Shown: piece after piece, positions 1 to 12,183 of the stretch
How the letters are laid out: the number at the start of each line of letters is the position of its first letter
Position numbering within the stretch: the stretch's first letter is position 1
From: Oxyruncus cristatus
Taxonomy: Eukaryota; Chordata; Aves; Passeriformes; Cotingidae
Direction of reading: 5' to 3'
DNA: 64,000 nucleotides
Assembly: GCA_013399855.1 (NCBI GenBank)
Contig: VXAY01007412.1
Location: 380,672 to 444,671, forward strand
The notes under the pieces: model-generated
Database searches by the model: none
Told to the model about the DNA's origin: nothing
Seen by the model: the letters and a program-made list of their open reading frames with translations, nothing else
Translations under genes and position numbers: made by a program

Positions 1-1504
1 GGACGATTTAGCTATGTACAAAAGTAAAAAGGAAGGGGGAAAAAAGCAATTCATAAAGAAATCAATACTAAGCAAACCTGGGACTTCAGAAGTGTTTGAG
101 AAAGGATGGAAAGAAAATGGTCAAAAATACGTTTGAAAACAGGGGAAGTAGCGGGAGATGAATGGAAAGAACAGTAGTAAATGAACTGAAAAAAGGAGAA
201 GGAAACCGTGTCCTCCTTCTCAGCGAACTGCACCTGGCTGTGGTGGGAAGGCCTGTATTGCACAGTGACACTGAAATACCTGCTGGTGAGTTATATATCT
301 CCCAGAAGATGACACAAGCAAGACAGTTTGCAGCATAGGAGGCTGAGGTTAGTCCACAAACTCTTAAAACAGTGACATATTGCCTTTCCTGCCTTTGCAG
401 TCATTTTTCCTTCCTTTGCTGCACCTTTTTATATTTTCATCTTCATCACCTGAATTCGCTCTCCGTCACCCTTTGCCACCCTTACTAACTGGGCATGCTC
501 ATGAACAATGAGGTGAACACCTTTCTTGTGGGACACATAAACCATTGTTCAGAGGGGTAAGGGAAGTTACCAAAAAATCATCTATCAAAAAAAGCTGGAC
601 ATGTCTACAATTGGAAAATTAGAGAAGGATGTAAACTTTGGTATGTTGCATATAGCAAGGCAGCAAGTCAGGTCAAACAAAGCTTCATGGTACAACTAGC
701 GAAAGGAATCAAAGCTAGCATTAGATCTCAGGCACCTGCCAGATGTTCTGAAGGGCAAAACAGTGATCAGGCTGTGTGAGGAGCGCACAACAGAGATAAG
801 GCAATTGCAGACACCTCTGGAGCTGTGTTGACTGATGAGATTAGCGAGATCAGGGTGGCAGAACCCATTCTTCGGCAGGGTGGGGCTTGCCAATGGACGT
901 GTCTGAAATTGAAGTGGCTGTGGAAAAGGCTGTTAACACACTGACAAAGTGAACAGTAGCAACTCGCTGGGAGCAATGGCATTTGTCCAAGAGTCTTAAA
1001 GGATCTCAGGAGTAAAATAGCTGAACTGCTCCAAGCAGCACGTAACCCAGTGTTTACAGCCAGCGCAGTACCTGAGGAGGGGAAAGGTGTGAATGTAATG
1101 CCCCTGCAGGTGGCCAGTTTGTCCAGGGCCAGGTGGTGGAAGGGTTTCTGGGACTTGTTTGGGCTTCAGATGAAGATAACATGAATTAAAAGATGAGAGG
1201 TAAATACAGCTAGAGTCTAAGAGAGTCTGGAGCAGCCTGGCACACCACTCCAGGGTCCCCAGCGGGCTATGAAATCCATACAGTCATCTGTGAACCTGAG
1301 GGAGGTGTGTGTGCTGTGGTCCACCTCCTGAGGATTTGGATGCGTGTCTGGATGAATGTTGCCTGGTAGTGTTATGGGTGATCAATAAATTTGCTCAATC
1401 AAACAGAAGTTGGTATAAGCACATTGAAATGGTTAAAAGTTGATGCTTTAATAGCAGGCCCAGACTTGCAAAAGGGAGGGGAATGGGGCTTCTGCTTGCT
1501 GAAT

Positions 1505-1970
1505 CTAACATGTTATGTTTTATCTTGTAATGTTGCAAATGACTAACCCTAGCGACAGTTGACCTTGTGATTCTGTAAGTTCTTTGTTCTAAGTATCTTA
1601 ATAGAATGCATTCACAAGTGAGGAGTGAAAGATTGCAACTGCAACAATTTATTGGAAGCTTCATGGACTAAACCCCCCCTCGGACTGAACCCCAGCAACG
1701 GGACCTAGCAACAAGCCCCAGCAACAGGACAGAGCCCGCGAAACCAGAACCAATGTTCTGGAAGCCTGTGAAATGGAGTCCAATGATAGATTTGAGGGGG
1801 GAGGAGAGTAAAAGGGGTATAAAGATGAGTGCTGACTTGTACTCAGCGTTGACTGCTGGCGGAACAGGAGGTTCCCCCGGTCACCCAGCGCGCTGATTTG
1901 CTCATTTGTCTTTTTAATAAACTTTTCCTATCTTTTTAAATTACAATATCTGGTCCCTTGACTATAACAG
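1505..1970 (+). mobile_element. possible solo LTR of an endogenous retrovirus
   Basis: A G-rich U3-like block ends in a TATA box (ggggtataaag, TATAAA at 1818-1823). About 95 bases later there is an AATAAA signal (1916-1921), with aggttcccccggtcacccag between them, a layout seen in avian retroviral LTRs. No primer-binding site, gag or pol reading frame was recognised next to it. The boundaries are guesses. Confidence 0.45.
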
Positions 1971-3671
1971 TAGCACTGGAGCCAGCTGGGACCTGTGGAG
2001 TGGTTGGCTCTTGCTGCAGGACATAAGGGATGTTGTGGTTTTGGACGATGTGATTTGACCCAACTAGTGGTAAAGGAGACAGCAGCATGGACAGAGGGGT
2101 GTGTTTGTGCCAGCACCAGAAATAAAGCTGCTGCTTCTGATCCTCTCCTTTCTCATTTCCTGATTCAGGAGAAGGAGCTCCCAATGCTGCGACCATTGCA
2201 TCTACCTGGGGACAAGGGTGGGGTTGGTCCTCATTTCTTTTCTGTCTCTCCTCACTGGGAACTGCCGGCAGCTGCTGCTGGTCGTGGAGGCTGAAATCAA
2301 CCCTCTCCACTCCAGATGGGCTTTTTTAACTTCTCAGTTAATTTTTCATCCAGAGGGGGCATCTGCCATATTTCAGCATCTGCTCATCACTCATTGAAGG
2401 AGATGCATGGGAACCCACCATTCTGTGTGCTGGGAGAAGCTGCATTTTCAACTAACATGGGAGGAGGAGCATGTTTTGGCAGTATTGAGAGCTGGACTCA
2501 CTTAGTGTGACACTTCATGCTCTGGAGGGAAGCGGGAGTCCATATTTTTGTCTGGGACAGAAGTTAGGGGTCGTTGTAATAGAGCTAGAGGCTTTGGGAA
2601 AAGAAAAGCCCAATTCTTTTCTCTTTTTCCATTTCCCTTTTCTTCGTTCTCCTTTCTTGAGGTTGGTTGGGTTTTTTTTTTGGAGGGGGGCTGTTAGTTC
2701 ATTTGTTTGGTTGGTGGTTTGTTTTACTCTTTTTTTTTAGAAGCAGAGAATGTGGAAGGTTACAGGCACTTGATTTTCCACTGTAGCTTATCATTGCTCA
2801 TGTCACTGAAGTCCAGATGAAGGACACATCAAAGAAAGTGGTCAGTGCAGAAGATTGCTGTTACTAAGCAAAGCAAACCTGCAGCACTGGTGAGGACATG
2901 TCTTTGGTCTGCATTTCATACTCTTCACAGAGAGATGCCTCGGAGCAGTGTTCCCACAGGCAGTGCTACGGAGGAGAAGCAGCCATTGTATAGCTGAGAT
3001 TACCTTCTCTATGAAAAGAGGTATCCAGCTCTTGGGAAGAACTGCCTGATGTCTGTGGGCCTTCAGGAAGCTGCAGGCATGTGGGAGTCTTTTTACTGTT
3101 TGTATATGTGATCCACCTGCTGCTCCCTGGGCTGACACAACTGAGGACCCTGATGCTGAGCTCTTGCAAGGAGATTGCTGCTTCAAGCTTCTGATCTGGA
3201 AGAAATGTACAGTTGCAGAGCCTGAATGCTGGCCCTGATGCTTTGTGCCAGCCCACCCCTACCAAATGGTTTGCAGGGATTCCTTGACCAAGATAAGGGA
3301 AATGTTAGTATTGTGTCTATGGTCCATGTGGAAATTGGCAAGTAGGCTTGAACGGGATATTGTCTGTCATTGCCTAGTGGATGGTGGGAGAAGGGTTTTG
3401 GCTTTGAATGATTCCTGTGCATTAGGCACTTCACTATGAGTCTGCAAGGGGCTGAGGGTCACAGGTGAAATTTGAAGTGTCTCAGCCTGAGCATAGGGCA
3501 CCAAGGTGGGAACCAGCTTTCTAAGAGACAGCTTTCCCCACTGTAGAGAGCTGTATTATTGTAACACTTCAGACCCAAAAAAAGGGCTCTTCCCAGTCTG
3601 GTCTGTGATGAACTTGGTAATTATATGTGAGGGTGAGCACAGCTCTCAGGGCTTCTGACATTTTCAGAGAT

Positions 3672-3800
3672 GTCATAGAATCACAGAATGGTTTGTAGTG
3701 GAAGGAATCTTAAAGATTATCTTGTTCCAACCCCTTGCCATGGGCAGGGACAACTTTCACTGGACCAGTTTGCTCGGAGCTGCATCCAGCCTTCCAGGCT
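3672..3800 (-). mobile_element. CR1 LINE 3' end
   Basis: The plus strand reads catagaatcacagaatggtt, then ttccaaccccttgccatggg and caactttcactggaccag, the reverse complement of a CR1 3' end. It is truncated, with no coding part seen. Diverged CR1 sequence may extend to about 3900. Confidence 0.85.
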
Positions 3801-6800
3801 GCATGGAATCATTCTCACATGTTTCGAGAGTGACATTCCTCTACAGTTTAAGTAGCCTTGTCTTTCCTGTGCTGCCTTGCAATGGGGCCACTTACATTGA
3901 ATTCCAGTGGCATGTAGGTAGCAGGTGCATGGCTGGGAGGGCTGGCACACTGACCTCAGGGGTCGAGAGGAGCCTCTCATGTCCTGTGTCTTCCACGTTC
4001 CAGGAAAGGGCTTCAACTGAACAAGGTGCCTGTGCTGCGGAACCTGTGCTCGAGAAGCATTGTCCATGGTTGCTTTGGAAATGCTGTGGAATGTGTGATT
4101 ATGATATGGTGGGAGACTGAAGCAAACACAGTTTATTTAAAAGCTTTACCTCTAGTTAATGCATATTCTCTTGGAGCCACATAGCAGCTGAGCTTCAGCT
4201 GTGTTCATAAAATGCTTCCAAACTGATGTAGTTAGACTGCTGGATCTGTTTTGCTAGCTTAAACTGAATGAGCAGAGGCATAACCAAACAAGGGGAACCT
4301 ACGGAGAAAAGGTAGTCTTGAGCTTGGCCTTATTCTTTGCAAAATATCTGCTCTTTCAATACCAGCTTAGAAGTTTTGGCTCTGTCCAAATCCACAGTAC
4401 CATGCATCCACACCTCTAAGTAATCTTTGTTGGCTGAAGTGCAAAGAGCCTAATCTTATGTTTCGCAGGTTGACAGAATGTGTATAAGATTTCAAGATAT
4501 CAACCAATTCTCCTAAAGAGCTAGTTTAAAACGCCTACATTTAATATTTATTTGTGTTGGCGCATTGTGCCTTATAAGGGGTTGATCTGCCCAGCAGCTA
4601 ATCAGACGGTGACCAGGCTCCTGCTTCTCAATTCACGTGGCCAGGCAGTGATGCCATGTGGCACTTGGCCACGGCACATTTGACCTTGGGAGGCAGAAGG
4701 GCTGTGTCTCAGGGAAGCAGAACATCTAATATTACTTATCCCTGCCTTTCTAATGCAATCAAGTTTATATTTGATGCACTTTTAGTCTTGGTGGCATTTC
4801 CTCTAGTAAGTGTTTTATATTTAAAATGTAAGGAGGATCATTGTTGTTAAACACCAGGTCACCTTGTTTATCGGTAAGTATTACTTTTTCTGCTTTAGGG
4901 TAGCTGCTTTACTTGTTTTTGTGGTTGAAATTCAGTTTGAGGCCTTCAAGGACACACCAATTTTGGGCTCCAGTGGCGAGCATCAGAGAACAGGGAGTGA
5001 AGTAAAGTCATGTGCCATGGTGTACTTCTCCTTATGAGGAATACGGCCACTCCTAATACATTTGTTTCATCTGTCCATTATTTTTCCTTCCTTCCATATT
5101 GATTTATGGGCCAAAAAGGCCGACAAACCACCAGCTCTCACTTCGTGTGTAACACAGACCTTGGAATTTGACCCAGTGTCTCTTTTAACTGATGCCATTA
5201 ACTTTTTTTTTTTTTTTTTAATTAATAAAGGACAACTTGAAATAACTATTGTGACCTTTAAGACCATGAAAGGTAGTTGACCCCTTTTAGTGACTGATGG
5301 CTAAGACAGTCATCCTCACTGTTGAGTATATTATGTCTGATTCTACTCTGAATGTGCTTAAACATAACCTGCAGCTGTTGATTCTCACTGTGCCTTTCTC
5401 TGCAGGTGACGGTGCCACCAGTACTCTGTATTTCTGTGGTGTGATTGAGAGATACTGGTTTAGTGAGACCAGAGTAATGCCTCAGAGTGCCCCCTATAAG
5501 GCATTTTTGTCCTGTCATTTTGCTCTGGACCATCTCCAGACTTTCAACGTAATAAAAAACCCCCGTGAGCGGCTGCTCAGTCAGTGAGTGTTGCAGCTCC
5601 AGATTTTGCTGGGCTTCCAATTCCACATTGTCCATCACAGGTGACTGTGACTCCTCCAGTGGTTGCCAGTGAGGTTTCTGCTCTTGTCAGCTTGTCCTTC
5701 CTTGCTGGCTGCATGGGAGCCAGCTGTCACATACCCACCTGTTATCTGGGGGTGTGCGAATCCAGCAGGCAGTCCAAAAAGCTTCCGTGAGTCCTGACCC
5801 AGAATAGCAGCCTCTGGGAGCAAGGGGACTGGTACTGACACCAAGGGTCCCTTGGAATTCCCCTTCCTGAATCCTGTATGGTTTCCCCCTCTCTGTGGGC
5901 TCAGCCCACCTGTTCACCACCCCTAGTGCACCTAGCCAGTGCACTAGGCTTGACTCCACCGAGTGGTGTGGGAGGTGCACAGACAGAAGACAACCACTGG
6001 AAACTAAAAATTTATTGGCAATGCATCAAAAATGAAGAGGAAAAGATACAAGCAAAAACTGCTTCCACCAGCAGTTCCACTCTGCCCGTAGTCGCTCTTA
6101 GGTCAGACAACTCAGATGGATTCATGGATTAACAGCATTGAGGCAGCATGGTGGTCCAGGACCTGAGGAGACTCCACTAACATTACTGAGCATCTTCTCT
6201 TGTTTGAGTACCTTCAGCTGACCAGGTGGCTTGTGCTTGTCTGAAGGACTCCCTCATCTTTAGCTACTGACCTTGCCATTTGCAAATTTCATCAACAGTA
6301 TTTTTTTCAGTTGTACCTCCTGCTGCAAACACTAAACAGCACAGTTGATGCAGAGAGGCACACACAGTCAGCAGTGATTGCCGCTTTTTTTGGACCATGA
6401 ATTTTTGTCTGTTAGCCAGTAATTAATCCATATAATGCAAATTATGGTCTATTCATACACTATTCATTTCTTCTTCAGAATTTACAAATTTCTTGGTTTG
6501 TTTAATCTGCACCAGTGCTTTCATCAACCCAATGTATTATTTTGTCAAAGAATGAAGTCAGGTTTGTTTCCCACAATGCTTTTTTTTTTTTTCTTTAATA
6601 TTAAGTTATTAATATTATTTTAATTGTTTAAGCATCTGTTAGCTGACTTGTAATAACTTCATGCTCTCTTACCTATGATTAATACTACAGAACCATCTAA
6701 CAGTCAGGTGTCATATCACTTTCTCTCTCTGAGCAGTGGCACCACATACTATTCCAAGACTGGAAATTTCTCTAGTATGGGAGAAGTTGGGAATCTTGGG

Positions 6801-7586
6801 ATTTCTCTTGTATGCCAGGATTTTAAAATACCTAAATCTATTGGGCCAAGTGCCTCCTCAGTCAAATTAGGATTCTGAGATGCAAATTTTCCTGGCTACT
6901 GATCTGAAAATACTTATGCTTAATAGATGCTCTTAAAACTTTCCTTAGTTTGCAAACAGATGAGGAAGTTGTTTTCTACCCTTATGCAGTGTAAATACAG
7001 AAATCCGTTTCTTTCTGTATACAAACAACTACCTTCTCTGCATCAAAAAGCCTCCACCAAAAATCTTCCCTATCAACAGTTTTACCCATATCCACCCAGT
7101 AAGAGCCCAGGCTGTTACTAGTATTTCCTAGTTTTCAACATGTTTTGAAAAAAACTGCTTCCAAGTGCTGTTAGGACTTGCAGCAATCCAGTTTTTCCAG
7201 ATTATTTTGAACACTCCTTATCGCCCTGTATGCTTCATAAATTCTCACTTTTATTGTGTGCCATATACCTCCTTTCCATCCACCCCTTCCTTCTGCTCCC
7301 CCCCAACCCGTTGATTTTATACAGGGGATTTTGAAGTGTTAACCTTCAAATTCATTCCCTATCTGTCTATGATTTTGGTTTAGCTGAAAAGGAGAAAGGA
7401 AAAAAAAACCAACGAAGTGAGATGCAGGAAGACCAAGGCAATGCAAAACAACACCTTGTGTTGCCTTTCACCAGAAATGAGTCTCCAGCTCCTACACTCC
7501 CTCCCTCTCCCTGCAGGATCCTGGGATAGATGCTCCTTTCTGCATCTCACCCACTAGGGATGTGGCTCAGGATTTTAAACTCTCAC

Positions 7587-7676
7587 CTGCTCTTTTCCTG
7601 AGCACAATGAAGAGGACAATGATGAAGCTGATGGTAGCAATTAACCCCCCGACCTGTCCTTGCAAACTCCTTTGCT
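7587..7676 (-). pseudogene. transmembrane exon of the Ig-like pseudogene
   Basis: Acceptor ctcttcctctgcag, donor gtgaga; 30 codons, phase 1 to phase 1. It codes a short stalk EQRSLQGQVGG, the segment LIATISFIIVLFIVL and the stop-transfer RKRAG. The exon itself is intact and joins in frame to the C1 exon. Confidence 0.65.
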
Positions 7677-8391
7677 CTGCAGAGGAAGAGGAGGGCCAGT
7701 GATGTTGGGTTCGCTGGAGCGGCTGAACAGCCAGTGAGTTATCACAGTTAAACTTCCCTAGCAGCTGACTGTGTGCGTGCTCTTGGCAGGTACACAGATG
7801 TGACGTGACACAAGTGAGCCAAAGCCACACAGACCCAGGGCCAGTTACACTGGCTGGACTGATGTGTCATAGCTTGTTAAACTGCAAATGTGGCTTGCTT
7901 TTCCCTGCTGTGTCAGGAAGAGGCACAGGAGCAATCTCCCATCAGCAAGGAGGGTGAGAACCCCAACAGCTCCAATGGGGGAGGCATTTTGGCTATAGTT
8001 CTCTAGTAGCATCAGGCTTGAGCTGAATATTGAGTACAGCTGAGTGTCTAACTCAGGCTGTTTTCTTGTGCCTCTCCAGTGGGGTCCAGCCCACTTGCTA
8101 CAGACTTCTGTTCTGTTGCTCCGCTTTCAGTCATAAAATCTCTTTTCCCCTAAAGGAAATGAGATATTTGCTCCCTCAAAACTTCAGGGGGTGAAATAAA
8201 AGCTGAAGAATTGAAAGGAAAAGGGGAAGAGGAGGACGGAGAGAATGGGTATGAGAGGACACCAGAAAGAAAGTATGGGGAACCAGGCAGATGTGGTGTG
8301 ACTCAGAGGTTTTGATCCCTGTGGTGCGTAGATGAGGCGTGAGGAGGTCTGGGCAGGATGAAGAACTTGCCCCTTTTCCCCTGACACCTAC

Positions 8392-8655
8392 CTGGTGCCT
8401 TAAGATGGGCACTCACAGAGATGGGCTCTGCCAGGGCCAAGTGCGACACAAGGCAGCTGTAGATGGCTGGTGTCTGTGCTGGGGCTGAGCTGATGCTGAG
8501 GTAGGAGGTGACGCTGTAGGTGCCATCTCAGCTTTGCCAGTGGCTGGAGAAACACGCATTTGAGAGGGGAATTTTTGCACTGTTGTGGGTCAGAATAGTT
8601 ATCACATCTCTCTCAAATGACACCATCGCTGGAATGACATGAACTCTTAGAGGCT
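8392..8655 (-). pseudogene. Ig C1-type exon with in-frame stop
   Basis: The acceptor ctgtttatctcctccag and donor gtaggt are both good, and the length, 264, is a multiple of three. The frame reads PLRVHVIPAMVSFERDVIT, then FSSHWQS, TGA, then DGTYSVTSYLSISS and YSCLVSHLALAEPISVSAH. The F-strand Cys is present. The B-strand Cys and the central Trp of a C1 fold are missing, and the domain is about 20 residues short between strands B and D. Confidence 0.7.
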
Positions 8656-8834
8656 CTGGAGGAGATAAACAGGGAATTGATCTATTGATAGCGGAGTACA
8701 AAAGTCTGTCCACGAGGGAGAGAAGGTGAGCTGCGTCTGACAATTCAGTGTTGGGAGCGATGGGATAGGGTGCAGGGCAAAATTTCAGTGCCTGGGGACA
8801 TGGGACTCCTGTTGCCCTAGGCACTTCTATTCAT

Positions 8835-9190
8835 CTCTGGCCATATGCAGCTGGATGATGTGCTGGGCCTGGTGCAGCAGGGTGGATATCAAACAGATGT
8901 ACATCCCTCATCTCCCATGCTCACTTCTTGTGGTCTGATACCACATCCACATGGATTTTTGGCCACCTGTTAGCCAGCAATGTTCCCTCCTTACTCATAG
9001 GAATCCTTTCCTTGTCCCAGCTGCCACAGTGGGGTCCTCTAAGCAGCAGGGTGATGCTGATCCCACTGGAGAGCTACAGAGTGACCATGAACCAGGAGGT
9101 ACAGCAGGGCCCTCACTAGCCTCCTAGAAGCTGCGTGTGGGGATGTCAGAGTTCGTCTCCCCCCATCACAGTGCACTTGCATCAGGGACT
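8835..9190 (-). pseudogene. Ig V-type exon, frameshifted
   Basis: The acceptor tatccattccag precedes the exon at phase 1. The start frame reads ESLMQVHCDGG and VALQWDQHHP before a stop. The end is in another frame, where MGDEG is followed by YICLISTLLHQAQHIIQLH, the D-x-G-x-Y-x-C motif and G strand of a V domain. The exon length, 356, is right for a V exon but is not divisible by three. The base pair where a donor GT should stand is AT. Confidence 0.6.
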
Positions 9191-11179
9191 CTGGAATGGA
9201 TACTGGCAATGGACCCTTCTCACCCCTCACCACTCTCCTCTGGAAGCAACGTTCACCTTTAGGAAGACCCTTGTTTTCACGGGGCGACCTTCACTGAAGG
9301 GGTTGGGGGTGCAGGAGAAGCCCTGGCCTGGCTGCTGGGGCTGGCAGCAGTTTCACTTTCACTCTGGTGAGGCTAAAGGGAAAAAAAAAACCCAATGCTT
9401 AAACCGGTTCACTCTTTCTGTACCGAGCATGGGAGCCTGGAGGCATAAGAGAAGTGAGGCACAACCAGCTGGGGTCGAGGAGCGCCCCCCCCCCCTGCCA
9501 CCAGCCTGTGACTGGGCAGCTTTTACTGGGTCCTTCTTTAAGTCAATATTTTACCAGCCTTTCCCACCACACCACAGATGAGCATGTGAGCTCATCTCCT
9601 GTGGCCCCACTGAGCAGCCTCTGGAAGCAGTCACCTTTCCACCTACTTGCTTTTTAGAATACTTTATCTTCGTGAAAGACTTGGAGGTTGAAGCTGGTTT
9701 CTTTTTTTCCCTCCCAGCCCTCTCACCCCCAAAAACCTTCTTCAGCTGGAAAGAACTCTGCAGTGGCATGAGCCAGCTCCCCTTCAGCCCAGCAGGCGTG
9801 TGGTGCTGCCATCAGTTGCCAACTCAGCCCTGGCTTTTCAGGAAAAAACATCATGGGGAAAAAACCTAGCTGCAAGAAGGGGAACAGAGGAGCTCTGACG
9901 GTATTTTAACTACTGCCTTTTCCCTGTCTTTCAAACACATGGAGAGAAGATGGCTGCTTCTCTGCTGGTCTGTTTCCTCTCCTCACAGTAACACAACTCA
10001 CCCTTGCTGTGGCCAGCTAAAATCATGTATACATAGCCACAGGAAACCACGATAACCCCCAGCTGCAGCTCTCCCACTACAACCTCCTGACATCCAGCTG
10101 TGGTGGCCAGACACGGGTTCTTGATACAGACTTACCCCTTGCATCGCAGTCCCATCCTCACTCACCATGTCAGTCCTTCTTGGAAAAGCCTCACAAGGAA
10201 TATTAATTCTTCCTGCAGAAGTTACATTCAGGAGTCCCGAGCTGTCAGACGTGGCCAGCTGCTCTGACTAGCTCTTCCACTGCCACTCCAGGGTAAGATC
10301 ACACACCTAACAGCACACCCTGTGAGTCCTTGCCTTCCCCTTCAGTCTGAGATGCACTCACCTCTGTTCCCCTGGCCCTTCATTTGGCATTATCCCTACT
10401 CTCAGAGGGCACCCGCATACTCATGTCAGCCAACAAAGCAGAGCACAAGCATCTGTGCAACTCCCTCACCCCAGACAAGTGCATCAGCTGTGTCGGCAAC
10501 GGGAAGGCTGCTTTCTGTGGTTTGTTTATCTCCCTGCTCCAGTAGAGCCCAAACTGCATTTCAGCAGTAGGTTGGCCCATTAGCTGTGTGTGCTGAGGGC
10601 TGGGGCGGGTCTGCAGCCCGTCCTGTGGCTGTGAAATGAGTTGTGGTTTGCTGCCTGCAGAGAGGCTCCGACACAGCAGTTGTGATGGACTTTGTTTTGC
10701 AGGGCTGTAAGCCACTCTTGACAGTTCTTTGCAATCAAATCCCGCCAGATGCCTACTAAAGCTGGGATTCTCTTGCAGTCTCCAGAGCTGCAATCCACTG
10801 TATGCTGGATCAGTATGGCTGTAAGGAACAGCTCTGGTAAAAAGTTGTGCAGCTTACCAAGCTAGCTAGTAACTATAGCTTTACCATGCAGGTGTCATGT
10901 TCAAGAGGCCCATTCAATGGTGCTACAGCTGCTGGGAGAGGCCTGTGCATCAGTTTTCCTACTCAGGGAGATGAAAACCAGTTAAATAACTATGTGATGA
11001 CAGATAAGGAGGCATCAATGAGCAGAGGCCTAGACAACAAGGGGAAAGAATACACTCATTGTGATGAGAAAAGCAGCAGCAGACAATCCAGGCAGCCAAA
11101 GGACAATCTAGTTCAGCAGGTGAGGCCAGAGTGGCAGATGCCTGTATACTACAGGGAATCTCAGGTGATATGCTGTGGA

Positions 11180-11490
11180 ATCAGAGAAGTGATGGCGGGA
11201 CGAGACCTCCAGAGATCTCTGATCCAGCCTCTGGCTCAATCAGGTCACCACGATTTTGTCCAACTAAGTCTGTAAACCCTTCAAGGGTGGAGATACTGCC
11301 ACCTTTCTGAGGACCTGTTACAGTGCTGCTTTTCTACTCTTCTGGTAAAAAAGTAATTCCTGAAGTTCAACCTGAACCTACCAAACTTCAACTTGTTGCC
11401 ATTGCCCCTTGTTATATCACCTACTACTATTGAGAAAACTTTGGCTCCATTGTCTCTGTAACTACCTTCCAGATACTAGTAGGAAATAAT
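11180..11490 (-). mobile_element. older CR1 LINE fragment
   Basis: The plus strand carries diverged antisense CR1 landmarks: cagagatctctgatccagcc, a segment like the consensus around cctgttacagtgctgctttt, then aagtaattcctgaagttcaa and ttgttgccattgccccttgt. The element is well decayed and lacks its terminal 3' repeat here. Confidence 0.7.
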
Positions 11491-11931
11491 ATGCAGTGTA
11501 AACTAGCTATCATGCAAGTACCAGGAATATGGTGAATAGCAGTCATCCCTGGTATTAAAAATCCTCCTGTTCAGGACTCATAGAAGGGAAAAAAAAATAG
11601 TGCATTAGTCTCACATGAATGATATTACAGCTTGTTCAGGAAGTTAAAAGAGGCTTTTCTCTGGTGTAGCTCAGTGTCAGCCATGAACTGCTCAAGTTCA
11701 TACCTGGATATGCAGGGAGAGAGCTAATATTAAAAGAGATAAACCCCAGTAAGAACTATGCTGCCATGGAGAAACTAACTTCAGAGTTATGGACATTGTG
11801 ATCATCTCTCATGATAATAATGGGCCTCAGGCCTATAATTCTCAACATGACATGACAAATTCCTTCACAAAACCATCACTGAACCTACAAAAGATTTGTT
11901 AGTTGTAAATAGCAATTAAGTCACAGAGCAG

Positions 11932-12183
11932 GTGGTCATCAAAAATAAATTTGGAGTGTGTGATCATAATTTCCTTACATACAAATTCAGTGGGAAGCTA
12001 AATAAGAATAGGCCTGCACTGCATATGCATGTTTTGTTTCAAAAGAAATTAAACCCCAAGGAATTAAGACTCTTTAGCAGTGGTAAGGAAATTGTATGTG
12101 AAAGGTGGCCAGAATTTTTGAGAGGAATGCACAGTGTTTCTGGAATGTACATCCTAAGTAAAGAAGCAAAAATCCCTCTATAG
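11932..12183 (+). pseudogene. possible LINE endonuclease-domain remnant
   Basis: An 83-codon frame has GVCDHNFLTYKFSG, where the DH followed by a short strand resembles the SDHxxVEF motif closing LINE endonuclease domains, and a later W-x-x-F. It lies just after a CR1 fragment but on the other strand. The match is short and could be chance. Confidence 0.25.

Larger units (their letters stand above)
1..7586. other. non-coding flank
   Basis: Apart from the LTR-like block and the CR1 tail I see no exon with convincing homology. Frames up to 140 codons occur but have no recognisable domain or paired splice sites. A poly-T run lies at about 5201-5219. A cytoplasmic or 3' exon of the Ig-like pseudogene could be hidden near 7.0-7.5 kb, but I could not identify it. 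Confidence 0.6.

Noticed and set aside
5062..5280. Frames including Phe or Lys homopolymers
   Set aside because: They come from a poly-T run and have no other coding character.
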